A stretch of DNA of 64,000 nucleotides from Martinezella rhizogenes (GCF_000799715.1 NZ_JUHG01000019.1:245374-309373), one strand, 5' to 3'; shown: positions 54,784 through 63,977, counted from the first letter of the stretch. Numbers and translations are program-made. Notes: generated by a model not told the origin, from the letters alone.

Positions 54784-55880
54784 GCGCGGATCACCTTGCA
54801 GTCGTCCGGGCTGAAGGATGCCGTGACTTTCGCACCTCTCGCCGGCTCCGTGGACTTGCGATCCAGACGCGCAACATAGGACGCGCCGTTGGCCCCGGTC
54901 AGCTGGATCCGCAAATGGTCTCCCTGATACACGCAGTCGGCGACAGTGGCGTCCATGTGGTTACAGGAACCGTCCCGTTCGCTGCCGTCGCCAAGCACGA
55001 TGCGCTCGGGTCTCAGCGAAGCCGAAACGGCGGCGCCGGGTACCTTGTCGCTAGCCGCGGCAATCCGGATCGTGCTTCCGTCCGCCGTCCGGATAGCCGT
55101 CGAGCCGTCATCGGACGCCGTGACGACGCCTTCGATCAGGTTGGTCTCTCCAATGAACTCGGCGACGAAGCGGGTCTGCGGTTCATCATAGATCTGCCGG
55201 GGCGTGCCAATCTGCTCGATCTTGCCCTTGTTGAAAACGGCAATACGATCCGACATCGTCAAGGCTTCACCCTGATCGTGGGTTACGAAGACGATGGTCA
55301 GGCCGAGGCTTTGATGCAGGGCGCGGATATCGAGCTGCATCTGCTCGCGAAGGTTCTTGTCGAGAGCGCCGAGCGGCTCGTCCATCAGCAGAACCCGGGG
55401 TTCGAACACCAATGCACGCGCCAGCGCGACACGCTGTTGCTGGCCGCCGGAGAGTTGCGAAGGTTTGCGGTCGATCAAGGCCGAAAGCTGCACCATGTCG
55501 AGTGCCCGTTTGACCCTGTCGGTGATCTCGGCCTTGGGTACGCCGCGCATCTGAAGCGGGAAGGCGACATTCAATCCGACCGTCATATGCGGAAACAGCG
55601 CGTAGTTTTGGAAGACGACGCCCATGTCACGCTTGTGCGAGGGAAGATCGTTCACACGGTAGCCATCGACGAAGATCTCGCCCTCGGTGGCCGTCTCGAA
55701 GCCTGCAAGCATCATCAGCAAGGTCGTCTTGCCGGAACCGGAAGGCCCCAGAAGGCTAACGAACTCACCCTTTTCTATGTCCAGCCGCAGCTTGTCGACG
55801 ACGCACAAAGGGCCGTAATATTTACTGACGCCATCGAAGCGTATGCGCAACTCAGCCAAGATTCGTTTCCTCTTTCGCAT
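54780..55880 (-). CDS. ABC transporter ATP-binding protein, PotA-like
   Basis: 366 residues: Walker A GPSGSGKTT, signature LSGGQQQRVALARAL, Walker B VLLMDEPLGALD, switch His in FVTHDQGEAL, and a C-terminal TOBE domain (LRPERIVLG). The start is not certain: ATG at 55880 (MRKRKRILAELR) has no clear ribosome site, while a TTG at 55859 follows AGAGGAAA. Energises the two permeases downstream. Confidence 0.9.
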   Translation of the reverse strand: MRKRKRILAELRIRFDGVSKYYGPLCVVDKLRLDIEKGEFVSLLGPSGSGKTTLLMMLAGFETATEGEIFVDGYRVNDLPSHKRDMGVVFQNYALFPHMTVGLNVAFPLQMRGVPKAEITDRVKRALDMVQLSALIDRKPSQLSGGQQQRVALARALVFEPRVLLMDEPLGALDKNLREQMQLDIRALHQSLGLTIVFVTHDQGEALTMSDRIAVFNKGKIEQIGTPRQIYDEPQTRFVAEFIGETNLIEGVVTASDDGSTAIRTADGSTIRIAAASDKVPGAAVSASLRPERIVLGDGSERDGSCNHMDATVADCVYQGDHLRIQLTGANGASYVARLDRKSTEPARGAKVTASFSPDDCKVIRA

Positions 55881-55945
55881 GGATGGTCATGGCTGCATGC
55901 TCAGGGACGGCATGCGCATGACTTCGTCATGTCAATCGCATCGAC

Positions 55946-55968
55946 GGGAGACCGACTGTCGGTCCCCC
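55946..55968 (-). promoter_or_regulatory. Intercistronic hairpin after the binding-protein gene
   Basis: GGGAGACCG and CGGTCCCCC can pair (one mismatch) around a short loop, 22 bp past the stop of the binding-protein gene. No T-run follows. Such hairpins often stabilise the binding-protein message and lower expression of the genes behind. That role is inferred. Confidence 0.45.
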
Positions 55969-55989
55969 GCGCTGCTTGGCGGAGGTTTA

Positions 55990-57042
55990 TTACTGGGCGA
56001 GCCAGGCGTTGAAGCGCGCGGTCAGGGCCTCGGAGTTGTCGATCCAGAAATCAACATTCAGAGCTACCGCATCCTTCATATTCTGCGGGTTTGTCGGCAG
56101 GTTTGCGTCGACTTCAGGCGGAATGGTGGCGGCGGCCTTCATGTTGGGGATGCCGTAATCGACCAAAAGCGGAAGTTTGGCCTGATTTTCGGCCTGGCTT
56201 GCGAAGGCGATGAAATCCTGCGCCGCATCCTTGTTTTCCGAACCCTTCAGGATGACCCAGCTGTCGATGGCATACATGCTTTGCGGCCAGACGATCTTGA
56301 AGTGCTTGCCTTCAGCCTTGTTGATGCCGGTCACGCGACCGTTGTAGATGGATGTGAGCGTAACTTCGCCCGATGCCAGATACTGCACCGGCTGGGCACC
56401 GGCTTCCCACCAGACGATGTTCGACTTCAGCTCGTCGAGTTTCTTGAAAGCGCGATTGACACCCTCTTCCGTCGACAGCACGTCATAGAGTTCTGCAGGC
56501 TTCACACGATCGGCCAGAAGCGCGAATTCGAGATTGTATTTCGCACCCTTGCGCAGTGAGCGTTTGCCGGGAAACTTCTTCATATCCCAGAAATCGGCCC
56601 AGTTCTTCGGGCCATCCTTGATCTTGTCACCGTCATATCCCATGGCCAGCGACCAGTAGATCACGCCCGCACCGCATTCGCTGGCGGCGCCGGGAAGGAA
56701 TTCGTCCTTCACGCCCATCTTGTCCCAGTCAAGCTTCTCGAAAAGGCCATCGGCGCAGCCAAGCGCCAGTTCTTCCGCTTCGACCTGCACGACATCCCAG
56801 TTCGGAGCGCCGGCTTTCATTTTCGCCTGAAGCACGCCGTAGCCGCCGTCCCAGCTTTCGTCGACGAACGGTTTGCCGGTCTTCGCTGCGAACGGCTTGA
56901 AATAGATGTCGCTCTGTGCCGCCTGCGCGACGCCGCCCCAGCCCACGATCGTCAGATCCCGAGCGGATGCTTGGCCCGCCAGGAATGTCACTGATCCCAG
57001 CGCCAGCGCACCGAGGAAAGCCGTTTTGAATGCACTTTTCAT
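55990..57042 (-). CDS. ABC transporter substrate-binding protein, polyamine (PotD/PotF) type
   Basis: 350 residues with a Sec signal (FKTAFLGALALGSVTFLAG, cleavage after ASA). The mature protein starts DLTIVGWGGVAQAAQSDIYF and has TSIYNGRVTGINKAEG and DYGIPNM, typical of family 1/PotD-like binding proteins for polyamines or related cations. AAGGGGAA precedes the ATG at 57042. The longer frame to 57147 is not used. First importer gene, behind the SDR. Confidence 0.88.
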   Translation of the reverse strand: MKSAFKTAFLGALALGSVTFLAGQASARDLTIVGWGGVAQAAQSDIYFKPFAAKTGKPFVDESWDGGYGVLQAKMKAGAPNWDVVQVEAEELALGCADGLFEKLDWDKMGVKDEFLPGAASECGAGVIYWSLAMGYDGDKIKDGPKNWADFWDMKKFPGKRSLRKGAKYNLEFALLADRVKPAELYDVLSTEEGVNRAFKKLDELKSNIVWWEAGAQPVQYLASGEVTLTSIYNGRVTGINKAEGKHFKIVWPQSMYAIDSWVILKGSENKDAAQDFIAFASQAENQAKLPLLVDYGIPNMKAAATIPPEVDANLPTNPQNMKDAVALNVDFWIDNSEALTARFNAWLAQ

Positions 57043-57159
57043 TGCGTTCCCCTTTAGATTTCGCCCCGGACTATTATCCTGAAGCGTGCTGATCCTGCTT
57101 TTGCCCGTCCGTCCGTTTCCTCCAGAAATGATGCGGTTTGCCCGCATCTCTTGTGTTGA

Positions 57160-57894
57160 TTAGACGTGTTGCCCGCCGTTGATGTGTATCTCCGCTCCGT
57201 TGATGTAGCTGGAGTTGTCGGAACAGAGAAAATAGATGGTCTGCGCGACCTCGCGGGTCGTGCCGAGGCGTCCCAACGGCACTTCCGCATCGACAAACGC
57301 TGCGGTGCCCGGAGACAGAATGGCCGTATCGATCTCACCAGGCGCGATGGCATTTGCCCGGATACCACGCGGGCCGAACTCATGCGCCAGTTCTCGCGTC
57401 AGGGCGGCCAGGCCCGCTTTCGAGGCGGCGTAGGCCACACCGGCAAAGGGATGGACCCTGGAGCCGACGATGGACGTGACGCTGACGATCGACCCCTTTG
57501 CCGCTTCCAGCTCCGGCATCAGTTCGCGTGCCAGAAGGGCAGTCGAAACGAGGTTGACGTTCAGCACCTGTGTCCATGTCTCGGCGTCCGTATCGGCAAC
57601 GCCAAGTCGAGACCCGCCCAGTCCCTTCGGAGAAATTCCGGCATTGTTGACGAGAGCCGCAAGCTTCCCCTCCGGTAGCAGCGAGCGTACGACCTTAGCC
57701 AGATCCGCGATGCTGGAGAGGTCGCTGAGGTCGGCCTGAATGTGACTTTCCCGCGCTGAAGGCCACCGGCATTCCTCCGAAAAGGCCTGACGCGAAACGG
57801 TCAGAATGCGCCAGCCCTTTTCCTGAAAGAGCTTCACGGTCGCATGGCCTATTCCGCGGCTTGCGCCGGTCAGAAGCATATAGGGAACTGCCAT
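57160..57894 (-). CDS. SDR-family oxidoreductase, first gene of the ABC operon
   Basis: 244 residues with TGASRGIGHATV, LVNNAGISPKG, catalytic Ser in SVTSIVGSR and YAASK as YxxxK, ending YINGAEIHINGG. I start at 57894 (MAVPYMLLTG), preceded by GGAG. The longer frame to 57927 crosses the operator-like palindrome. Cotranscription with the polyamine-type importer (117 bp gap) suggests that it acts on the imported compound or its product. Substrate unknown. Confidence 0.87.
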   Translation of the reverse strand: MAVPYMLLTGASRGIGHATVKLFQEKGWRILTVSRQAFSEECRWPSARESHIQADLSDLSSIADLAKVVRSLLPEGKLAALVNNAGISPKGLGGSRLGVADTDAETWTQVLNVNLVSTALLARELMPELEAAKGSIVSVTSIVGSRVHPFAGVAYAASKAGLAALTRELAHEFGPRGIRANAIAPGEIDTAILSPGTAAFVDAEVPLGRLGTTREVAQTIYFLCSDNSSYINGAEIHINGGQHV

Positions 57895-57925
57895 GCGATA
57901 ACTCCAAAGGTATGAGAGATCAGGC

Positions 57926-57941
57926 AATATATCGGTATATT
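57926..57941. promoter_or_regulatory. Palindrome before the SDR/ABC operon, likely operator
   Basis: AATATA at 57926-57931 and TATATT at 57936-57941 with a TCGG centre, about 32 bp upstream of the SDR start. Size and AT-rich arms fit a GntR-type or similar repressor. No such regulator gene is adjacent, so the controller is unknown. Confidence 0.45.
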
Positions 57942-58118
57942 ATGTTGCCATCGACCTGTGACAAGTTGTTTTTCGCAAGCGCGAAGCGAATCTTTTCGAA
58001 ACCGAAATTCCGCTGAAATGTGCGCCAATAACGCTACTTGATTGCTCTGAAGTAGGGCAATTCGCCTAAAAATGGTACTCCGCAACGGCCGCTCATGTCG
58101 ATCCATGGGCTTTGTTGC

Positions 58119-58271
58119 CTCGATCACTACATCGCGCCGGGGAAGCCAATGCAGAACGGCTATGCCGAGAATTTCAACGGTTGGATGCGCGACGAGTTGC
58201 TCAACAAGACCCTGTTCTTCGGTCTCGATCAAACAACGCACGCTCAGAAGGCTGCTATTTTGGCAGGTTGA
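58119..58271 (+). pseudogene. IS3-family transposase (OrfB), C-terminal remnant
   Basis: About 50 codons read HYIAPGKPMQNGYAENFNGW, then MRDELLNKTLFFGLDQ, and stop at 58269-58271. This is the end of an IS3-type integrase core including the catalytic Glu region (here AENFNG where most have VESFNG). The rest of the element, including inverted repeats, is not seen, so it is an old remnant in the gap between two ABC operons. Confidence 0.75.
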
Positions 58272-58313
58272 TCAAACAGATCAGTCAAGCGTTGATTGCT
58301 CGTTCGAACTCAA

Positions 58314-58348
58314 GGCCAAAAAGAACGGGGTGCCGATGGAGGCACCCC
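58314..58348 (-). terminator. Rho-independent terminator of the galD/ABC operon
   Basis: On the minus strand, GGGGTGCC-TCCATC-GGCACCCC (perfect 8-bp stem at 58327-58348) is followed by GTTCTTTTTGG. It begins 34 bp after the stop of the permease at 58382 and ends the minus-strand operon. Confidence 0.85.
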
Positions 58349-58381
58349 AGTTCCAATTCACATCAAAACTGGATCGGTTAG

Positions 58382-59158
58382 CTACGCCGCTCTCTCTTCT
58401 GCGGCATTCGGCCTCCACTTGATAAGCCGGCCTTCCAGAACATCGAGAATTCGATCGATGACAAGCACGAACATGGCCAGGATAATGATACCGGCAAACA
58501 CACCGACCGCGTCGAAATTGCCTTCCGCTTGCGCGATCAGGTAACCGAGCCCTGCAGAGGAGCCGAGATATTCACCAATGATGGCGCCGACCACCGCGAA
58601 GCCGACGGACGTGCGAAGGGAGGACAAAATCCAGCTGGCCGCTGCCGGGAAATAGACGTGCCGCAACAGATCGGAATGTTTGGCCCCAAGGATTTTTGAA
58701 TTTGCCAGGACCACCGGATTAACTTCGCGCACACCCTGCATCGCGTTGAAGAAAGTGATGAAGAAGACCAGCGTGACGGCGAGCGCCACCTTGGACCAGA
58801 GACCGAGGCCCAGCCAGAGGACGAAGATAGGCGCGAGAACGACGCGAGGAATGGCGTTGAGTGCCTTGATGAACGGATCGAGGATCCGGGCGGCGCTACG
58901 GCTGAGACCAAGCCAGACACCGGCGGCTACACCAAGACCCGTGCCGATGATGTAGCCGAGTACTGTCTCGGTCAGTGTAATGGAAACGTGCCGATAGAAG
59001 CTGGGGTCAACGATCCAGGTGACGATTTGGTTGAAGATGTCGAGCGGAGCGGGAAAGAAGAAGACATCGATGAAGCCGGCGGTCACGCCGAGCTGCCAGC
59101 CGCCGAGGATAAAAACCAGCATGCCGAGCTGGATAATGCGTTCAGTCACGACGTTCAT
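58382..59158 (-). CDS. ABC transporter permease, SsuC/TauC type
   Basis: 258 residues, about six membrane spans, coupling motif near KALNAIPRVVLAPIFVLWLG and REVNPVVLANSKILGAKHSD. This branch carries sulfonates, nitrate or aromatic acids. It overlaps the ATP-binding gene before it by 17 bp and is the last gene before the terminator. With the galD-like enzyme in the operon, an aromatic acid is the better guess for the cargo. Confidence 0.9.
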   Translation of the reverse strand: MNVVTERIIQLGMLVFILGGWQLGVTAGFIDVFFFPAPLDIFNQIVTWIVDPSFYRHVSITLTETVLGYIIGTGLGVAAGVWLGLSRSAARILDPFIKALNAIPRVVLAPIFVLWLGLGLWSKVALAVTLVFFITFFNAMQGVREVNPVVLANSKILGAKHSDLLRHVYFPAAASWILSSLRTSVGFAVVGAIIGEYLGSSAGLGYLIAQAEGNFDAVGVFAGIIILAMFVLVIDRILDVLEGRLIKWRPNAAEERAA

Positions 59159-59972
59159 AGCTTTTCTCCACTTCGCCGCGCAGGGAAGCCCAGATATTGC
59201 GATACAGATCCATAAAGCGTGGATCGAGTTTGATCTCAGCCACGTCTCGTGGCCGTTCTAGATCGACCGGGAAACATTCGATGACCCGCGAACGAGGGCC
59301 AGCGGCCAGAATGGCGACGCGGTCTCCCAGCGCGATTGCCTCTTCAAGGTCGTGCGTGATCATGACCACGGCGCGACGTTCTTCCTGCCAAAGGCGCAGC
59401 AGTTCGTTCTGCATGAGATGCCGCGTATGGATGTCGAGAGCCGAGAACGGTTCGTCCATTAGGATCACCTTCGGACCGGCAATGAGCGCTTGCGCCATCT
59501 GGACACGTTTGCGCTGGCCGCCGGACAGTTGGTGCGGATAACGGTGTTCGAAGCCCTTGAGCCCGACCTTGGCAAGCCAGCTCATGGAACGCTCGCGGCG
59601 CTCGGCGGCTGCAACACCCCTGAACATCAGGCCGAGTTCGACATTCTCGATGGATGTCTTCCACGGGAGCAGCGCGTCCTGCTGGAAGAGATAGCCGATC
59701 TCGTTCTGGACGCCCTTTACCGGCGTACCGTCGATCGTCACCGTTCCGCTCGCGGGTTTCAGAAGCCCTGCGATCGCATTCAAAATGGTGCTCTTGCCGC
59801 AACCAGTTGGGCCGACGATGGTGAGAAACTCGCCATCGGCAACCGCCAGATTGACGTCCTGCACCGCGACATAGGAACCAAACGACATTGTCACGGCGTC
59901 GATCGATACCATCGACTTTGCGTTTTGCTGTCCCGTCGGGATAGGCATAGGTGTTACGACAGCCAAAGACAT
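59142..59972 (-). CDS. ABC transporter ATP-binding protein, SsuB/TauB type
   Basis: 276 residues: Walker A GPTGCGKST, signature LSGGQRKRVQMAQAL (Lys for the usual Gln or Arg), Walker B VILMDEPFSALD and switch His in MITHDLEEAIAL. It is separated from the binding-protein gene by 15 bp and overlaps the permease gene. A short proline-rich N-terminal extension (SLAVVTPMPIPTG) precedes the domain. An in-frame ATG at 59952 is a possible later start. Confidence 0.9.
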   Translation of the reverse strand: MSLAVVTPMPIPTGQQNAKSMVSIDAVTMSFGSYVAVQDVNLAVADGEFLTIVGPTGCGKSTILNAIAGLLKPASGTVTIDGTPVKGVQNEIGYLFQQDALLPWKTSIENVELGLMFRGVAAAERRERSMSWLAKVGLKGFEHRYPHQLSGGQRKRVQMAQALIAGPKVILMDEPFSALDIHTRHLMQNELLRLWQEERRAVVMITHDLEEAIALGDRVAILAAGPRSRVIECFPVDLERPRDVAEIKLDPRFMDLYRNIWASLRGEVEKSYERRD

Positions 59973-59987
59973 GGCCTCCTCCTAGGA

Positions 59988-60989
59988 TCAGTTGATGGTC
60001 TTATCCGTCACCTTGTCCACGAAAGCGTTCGTGTAGGTTTTGGAAAGATCGATTGTCGCGGCAGCAACTTTTTCGTTGAAACTCTTGAGAACGGCCAACG
60101 GCGTCTGCGTGTCGGTCTCGCTGAATTTGCCGTCCACCGAGAAGATCGGTTTGGCATTCTGGACGGCCTTCACATAGGTGTCCCGGTCGCCGGAGATGAA
60201 TTCTTTCGGCAGTTTTTCGACGATCTCTTCAGCGCTATGTGTGTTCATCCAGGCCAGTGCCTTAACGGTCGCGTTCGTGACCTTCTGGATGGTTTCCGGG
60301 TTCTCATCGATATAGGCCTGCGTCGCATAAAGGACGGAGGTCGGGTAGATTCCCCCGTAAATTTCCTTAGCACCCTCGTCACTGCGAGCGTCGATCAAAA
60401 TCTTGCCGACACCCTTGGCTTCGATAAAGGTTACCGCTGGATCGTAGTTGACCAACAGATCAACTTTCCCTTGCTCGAGCGCCGCGACTGCGGCCGCGCC
60501 TGAGCCAACGCCGATCAACGAGATGTCGTCGGCCGAGAGATTGTTGCGCCGCAGATAGTAGCGGACGAAGAAGTCCGAGGATGAACCCGGTGAGGTGATG
60601 CCAATTTTCGCGCCCTTGATTGTCTCGGGTTTAGCCGGATCGAAGGTTGTGCCCTTGCCGCCAGCCAGAACCAGGCCCGAATTGCGCGCAAGCTGGACAA
60701 AGCCGACGACGGCCTTGTTCTGCGACTGCATCTGGATCGTATGATCGTAGAAGCCGACGGCGATATCCGTCGAGCCGGCGACAAGCGCCTGCAGCGTCTT
60801 GGAACCGCCGGATGCGAAGTTTTCGACGGTCACCTCAAGACCTTCCTTCTCGTAGAGACCGAGGCCAGCCGCGACCGGGAAGGGCAGGTTGTTGAGGTTG
60901 TAGGACCCGACGCTGATGCGGACAGGCTCCGCAAAAACCGAACCGGCAAAAGCGACCGTTGCCGCAAGGGCGAGCAAAAGTTTACGCAT
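59988..60989 (-). CDS. ABC transporter substrate-binding protein, SsuA/TauA type
   Basis: 333 residues with a Sec signal (RKLLLALAATVAFAGSVFAE). The mature part shows VRISVGSYNLNNLP, FPVAAGLGLYEKEGLEV, ALVAGSTDIAVGF and KIGITSPGSSSDFFVR, typical of NMT1/SsuA-like binding proteins. GGAGGAA precedes the ATG at 60989. The longer frame overlaps the tautomerase gene and is not used. It lies directly behind the galD-like gene, so it probably captures an aromatic or tricarboxylic acid. Confidence 0.9.
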   Translation of the reverse strand: MRKLLLALAATVAFAGSVFAEPVRISVGSYNLNNLPFPVAAGLGLYEKEGLEVTVENFASGGSKTLQALVAGSTDIAVGFYDHTIQMQSQNKAVVGFVQLARNSGLVLAGGKGTTFDPAKPETIKGAKIGITSPGSSSDFFVRYYLRRNNLSADDISLIGVGSGAAAVAALEQGKVDLLVNYDPAVTFIEAKGVGKILIDARSDEGAKEIYGGIYPTSVLYATQAYIDENPETIQKVTNATVKALAWMNTHSAEEIVEKLPKEFISGDRDTYVKAVQNAKPIFSVDGKFSETDTQTPLAVLKSFNEKVAAATIDLSKTYTNAFVDKVTDKTIN

Positions 60990-61036
60990 GTGTATTCCTC
61001 CCTGATGCGTGGCGCCCTCCCGGCAACCACTTTCGA

Positions 61037-62119
61037 TTATGCGGCGCAAACCATTTGCGCGATAGGTTTTGCAAAGACCTGGCCCTCGAAGAGGCGCCGG
61101 GCCGTCCGCAGGATTCCGGCAACTGTCTTGCCGTCGCGGGTATCCAGTTTCACTTCCAAACGACCGCTTGGATGTTCCAGAACGAGAACGACCGGTGGCT
61201 TGCGGTCGCCGATCAGCCGCGAGGCGACGGTTCCGTCGCTGATGCAGGCCGTGGCGATGCCGACCGCACCGGTCGTTGCGAGAGATGGATGGCACTGATG
61301 CGGCATGAAATAGCGCACGCGAAGATCACCGCCCTTGTCGGGCCTGGAGATCAGAACCGGCTTTGGCGTAACCTGATTGCTGACGTCACCCATACCCATG
61401 CGCCGGCCGGCTTCGAGCCTCAGAGTTTCGAGCCGTTCGAGCAATGCACCGTTGGCATTGAGCTCGGCAGCAGGTTCGTTGCCCGTCGCGCCGAGAGCGG
61501 TGGCTTCCAGCAACATCATCGGCATAGCGCAGTCAATGCAGGTGACATCGATACCGTCAATGCTGTCGCGCGGGTTGCCGGTGGGAAAAAGCATGCCTGT
61601 GCGTGCCCCGGCAGCATCCATGAAGGTCAGCGCAATTGGCGCAGCATTGCCGGGCACGCCGTCGATCGAAGCATCTCCCATGTAGGCAACGCTGCCATCA
61701 GGGGTCGGAACCTCGGCTTCAATCAATTTGCCAGTATTAACGTTGTGAATGCGCACGCGGGTTAACCCCGTTGCCGCCTTGACCAGGCCAGCCTCGATCG
61801 CGAACGGCCCGACGGCCGCCAGCATATTTCCGCAGTTGGGCGAGGTATCGACGAATTGCTGATCGATGCGGACCTGAGCGAACAGATAATCCACATCGGC
61901 ATCGGACACTGTTGCTGGACCAACGATGGCGACCTTGCTGGTGACCGGATTGCCGCCACCGATTCCATCGATCTGCAACGGGTGACCGGATCCCATAACC
62001 GAAAGCAGGATCTGATCGCGCTGACGCGCATCCGACGGAAGGTCGGATGCGAGAAAAAACGGTCCTTTGGAGGTGCCGCCTCGCATCAGAACACAGGGGA
62101 TGGAAATCAGGTCGTTCAT
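61037..62119 (-). CDS. galD: 4-oxalomesaconate tautomerase-like PrpF-family protein
   Basis: 360 residues of the PrpF family. Features: IPCVLMRGGTSKGPFFLASD, GIGGGNPVTSKVAIV, the Cys in DTSPNCGNMLAAVGPFAIE and the second in VTCIDCAMPMM. Known GalD converts the oxalomesaconate keto tautomer in gallate breakdown. Other PrpF proteins isomerise aconitates, so the exact substrate is a family-based call. The start at 62119 (MNDLISIPCV) is preferred over 62155. It heads the operon with the ABC importer and is divergent from the LysR gene. Confidence 0.8.
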   Translation of the reverse strand: MNDLISIPCVLMRGGTSKGPFFLASDLPSDARQRDQILLSVMGSGHPLQIDGIGGGNPVTSKVAIVGPATVSDADVDYLFAQVRIDQQFVDTSPNCGNMLAAVGPFAIEAGLVKAATGLTRVRIHNVNTGKLIEAEVPTPDGSVAYMGDASIDGVPGNAAPIALTFMDAAGARTGMLFPTGNPRDSIDGIDVTCIDCAMPMMLLEATALGATGNEPAAELNANGALLERLETLRLEAGRRMGMGDVSNQVTPKPVLISRPDKGGDLRVRYFMPHQCHPSLATTGAVGIATACISDGTVASRLIGDRKPPVVLVLEHPSGRLEVKLDTRDGKTVAGILRTARRLFEGQVFAKPIAQMVCAA

Positions 62120-62148
62120 GGTTGTGTCCACATACTGATGCGATTTAA

Positions 62149-62195
62149 ATATCAATCAGCTTCTTTGTTGCAGTAAGCGGCAAAACGATTGATAT
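62149..62195. promoter_or_regulatory. 9-bp inverted repeat between galD-like gene and LysR
   Basis: ATATCAATC at 62149-62157 and GATTGATAT at 62187-62195 are exact reverse complements with a 29-bp spacer, in the 109-bp divergent gap. Position and spacing fit a LysR binding region for both promoters. Confidence 0.5.
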
Positions 62196-62228
62196 GTGAA
62201 ATGCGAATATCAGAGGGAATGATGCGCT

Positions 62229-63131
62229 ATGAGCATTAATTGCGAGATATTGGATTTGCGCGCGTTTTTGTCGGTCGTCGAACTGGAGAATTTCCATCGC
62301 TCTGCCGAAGCGCTTAATCTTTCCCAGCCGGCACTCAGCCGGCGGATTCAGAAGCTCGAGTTGGCAATCGGGGCGCCCTTGCTCGAGCGCACGACGCGTC
62401 ATGTCTCGACAACCGCCCTTGGCGCGGAACTGATCCCGCTGGTGCGACGAATGCTCGAAGAGTTCGACACGTCGCTGTTTGCGGTGCGCGATGTCGGGTC
62501 CCAGCGCAGTGGCCTTGTGACGATCGCATGCCTACCGACGGCTGCTTTCTATTTTTTGCCGACCGTCATCAAGCAGTTCAGCGCCGAGTATCCCAATATT
62601 CGGTTTCGCATTCTCGATTTGCCGGCCACCGACGGTCTGCAGGCAGTCGCCCGCGGTGAGGTCGAGTTCGGCATCAATATCATGGGCTTTTCAGATCCAG
62701 ACCTTGTCTTCGACCGGCTCATCGAAGATCCATTCGTGCTGGCGGCACGCAAGGATCATCCACTGGCGGCCAAGAGCGAACTCGAATGGGACGATCTGGC
62801 GCCCTATCAACTGATCACGGTTCATCGGTCCAGCGGCAATCGTACGCTTCTTGATGCAGCATTGGCGAAATCGAACCTGAAACTGCGCTGGTCCTATGAA
62901 GTCACGCATCTTTCGACATCGCTTGGTCTGGTGGAAGCCGGGCTTGGAATTTCGGTTCTGCCGAAACTCGCTACACCGCAGGAAGAGCACCCGTTCCTCG
63001 TCACGAGACCTATTCGTAATCCTCAAATCTCGCGAACGATCGGCATTGTGCGCCGTCGCGGTGGGACGCTTTCGCCAGCAGCCGAGCGCTTCATGACAAT
63101 GTTGATTGGGACGTGGGCCGAAGGAAACTGA
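62229..63131 (+). CDS. LysR-family transcriptional regulator
   Basis: 300 residues with start SINCEILDLRAFLSVVELEN, helix-turn-helix (ALNLSQPALSRRIQKLE) and effector domain (GLVTIACLPTAAFYFLP, ARGEVEFGINIMG). It is divergent from the galD-like/ABC operon, so it is the likely activator, responding to the aromatic or oxo acid. GAGGGAATG lies a few bases before the ATG. Confidence 0.92.
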   Translation: MSINCEILDLRAFLSVVELENFHRSAEALNLSQPALSRRIQKLELAIGAPLLERTTRHVSTTALGAELIPLVRRMLEEFDTSLFAVRDVGSQRSGLVTIACLPTAAFYFLPTVIKQFSAEYPNIRFRILDLPATDGLQAVARGEVEFGINIMGFSDPDLVFDRLIEDPFVLAARKDHPLAAKSELEWDDLAPYQLITVHRSSGNRTLLDAALAKSNLKLRWSYEVTHLSTSLGLVEAGLGISVLPKLATPQEEHPFLVTRPIRNPQISRTIGIVRRRGGTLSPAAERFMTMLIGTWAEGN

Positions 63132-63174
63132 GCAACTAAAGAGCTGCCGCGACAGTATTCCAATTACGTTACAG

Positions 63175-63580
63175 TCAAATGTTCTCTTTTTCCGCAGCGA
63201 GAACGCCTTGAAGAAACCGTTCGACATGGAGCGCCACCTGAGACGGATCTTCCCAGTGCGGATTGTGGCCAAAACCGCCCATGAGGACAGATTTTACATC
63301 GGACAATGCACTTGCAAGCGCAAGACGATGGTCCGCACCGAAGAGCGTATCCTCACTGCCGGCAAGGCACAGGACCGGCACGGAAATCCGGCTCGCCGTC
63401 TGCGTCACGTCAAGCCGGGAAAATCCGCCAAGGATGCCCTTCCAGATGCTCGACGGGATCGCCGCCGCCTGCATGATGTTAGAAACGGAGCTTCTGAATG
63501 CGGCAGTTGCCGTTTGCCATTGGTCTCCTTCGTTCCCCGCGGAAGTCGGCGCAGACTTGCCAATCCCAGAACTTGAAGCC
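63175..63580 (-). pseudogene. Alpha/beta hydrolase, C-terminal fragment
   Basis: The C-terminal about 130 codons match the alpha/beta hydrolase end: RISVPVLCLAGSEDTLF with the late Asp, GGFGHNPHWEDPSQVALH with the catalytic His. The nucleophile Ser domain and N-terminus are missing. The open frame to 63657 does not look like hydrolase sequence. It is convergent with the LysR gene and no longer functional as a hydrolase. Confidence 0.7.
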
Positions 63581-63686
63581 TGACTATCCGTTGAGCATTC
63601 GGCATGGGTCCGCCCCCTGAGCCTCAGAAGGACGTTGAAATTCGATCCACACACCAATGCCGAACAGTTACAGAATCGGGCCTTCG

Positions 63687-63851
63687 TTAAACACTCACGC
63701 GTCGCCCTTCCTTGTCGGCCGACTTTCGGTCTGAACCGTGCTTTTCAATGATAGCCTTTGCATCCTCCACGGATATGCGGTGCTTTTTGGCAAAGGGAAT
63801 CGGCTCGTAAGGCTGCTGTGCTGCCACAGCGCTTGTTTTCTTGTCAGACAT
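63687..63851 (-). CDS. Small protein, 54 residues
   Basis: A short gene starting MSDKKTSAVAAQQPYEPIPF, then AKKHRISVEDAKAIIEKHG, and ending in a basic tail. GGAG stands six bases before the ATG. Codon use is like real genes of the window and the helical VEDAKAIIEKHG element recalls small rhizobial proteins of unknown function (DUF3606-like, unsure). A longer plus-strand frame over the same DNA is Cys-rich and without ribosome site, so I treat it as a shadow. Confidence 0.6.
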   Translation of the reverse strand: MSDKKTSAVAAQQPYEPIPFAKKHRISVEDAKAIIEKHGSDRKSADKEGRRVSV

Positions 63852-63959
63852 GGAAGTCTCCGATCTTGTTGGCTGCAGCGGAGTGCTGAAGCCTGTTGGA
63901 TTGAATGGGATAGTCAGCGTACAAACTTGGCTGAATGCTCTTGCGGCATCGCCGCAAAT

Positions 63960-63977
63960 CGCCGCCTCGGCGTTTTT
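63960..63977 (+). terminator. Possible weak terminator
   Basis: CGCCG-CCT-CGGCG is followed by TTTTT near the window end. The stem is only five pairs and no plus-strand gene ends nearby, so the call is tentative. Confidence 0.3.
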
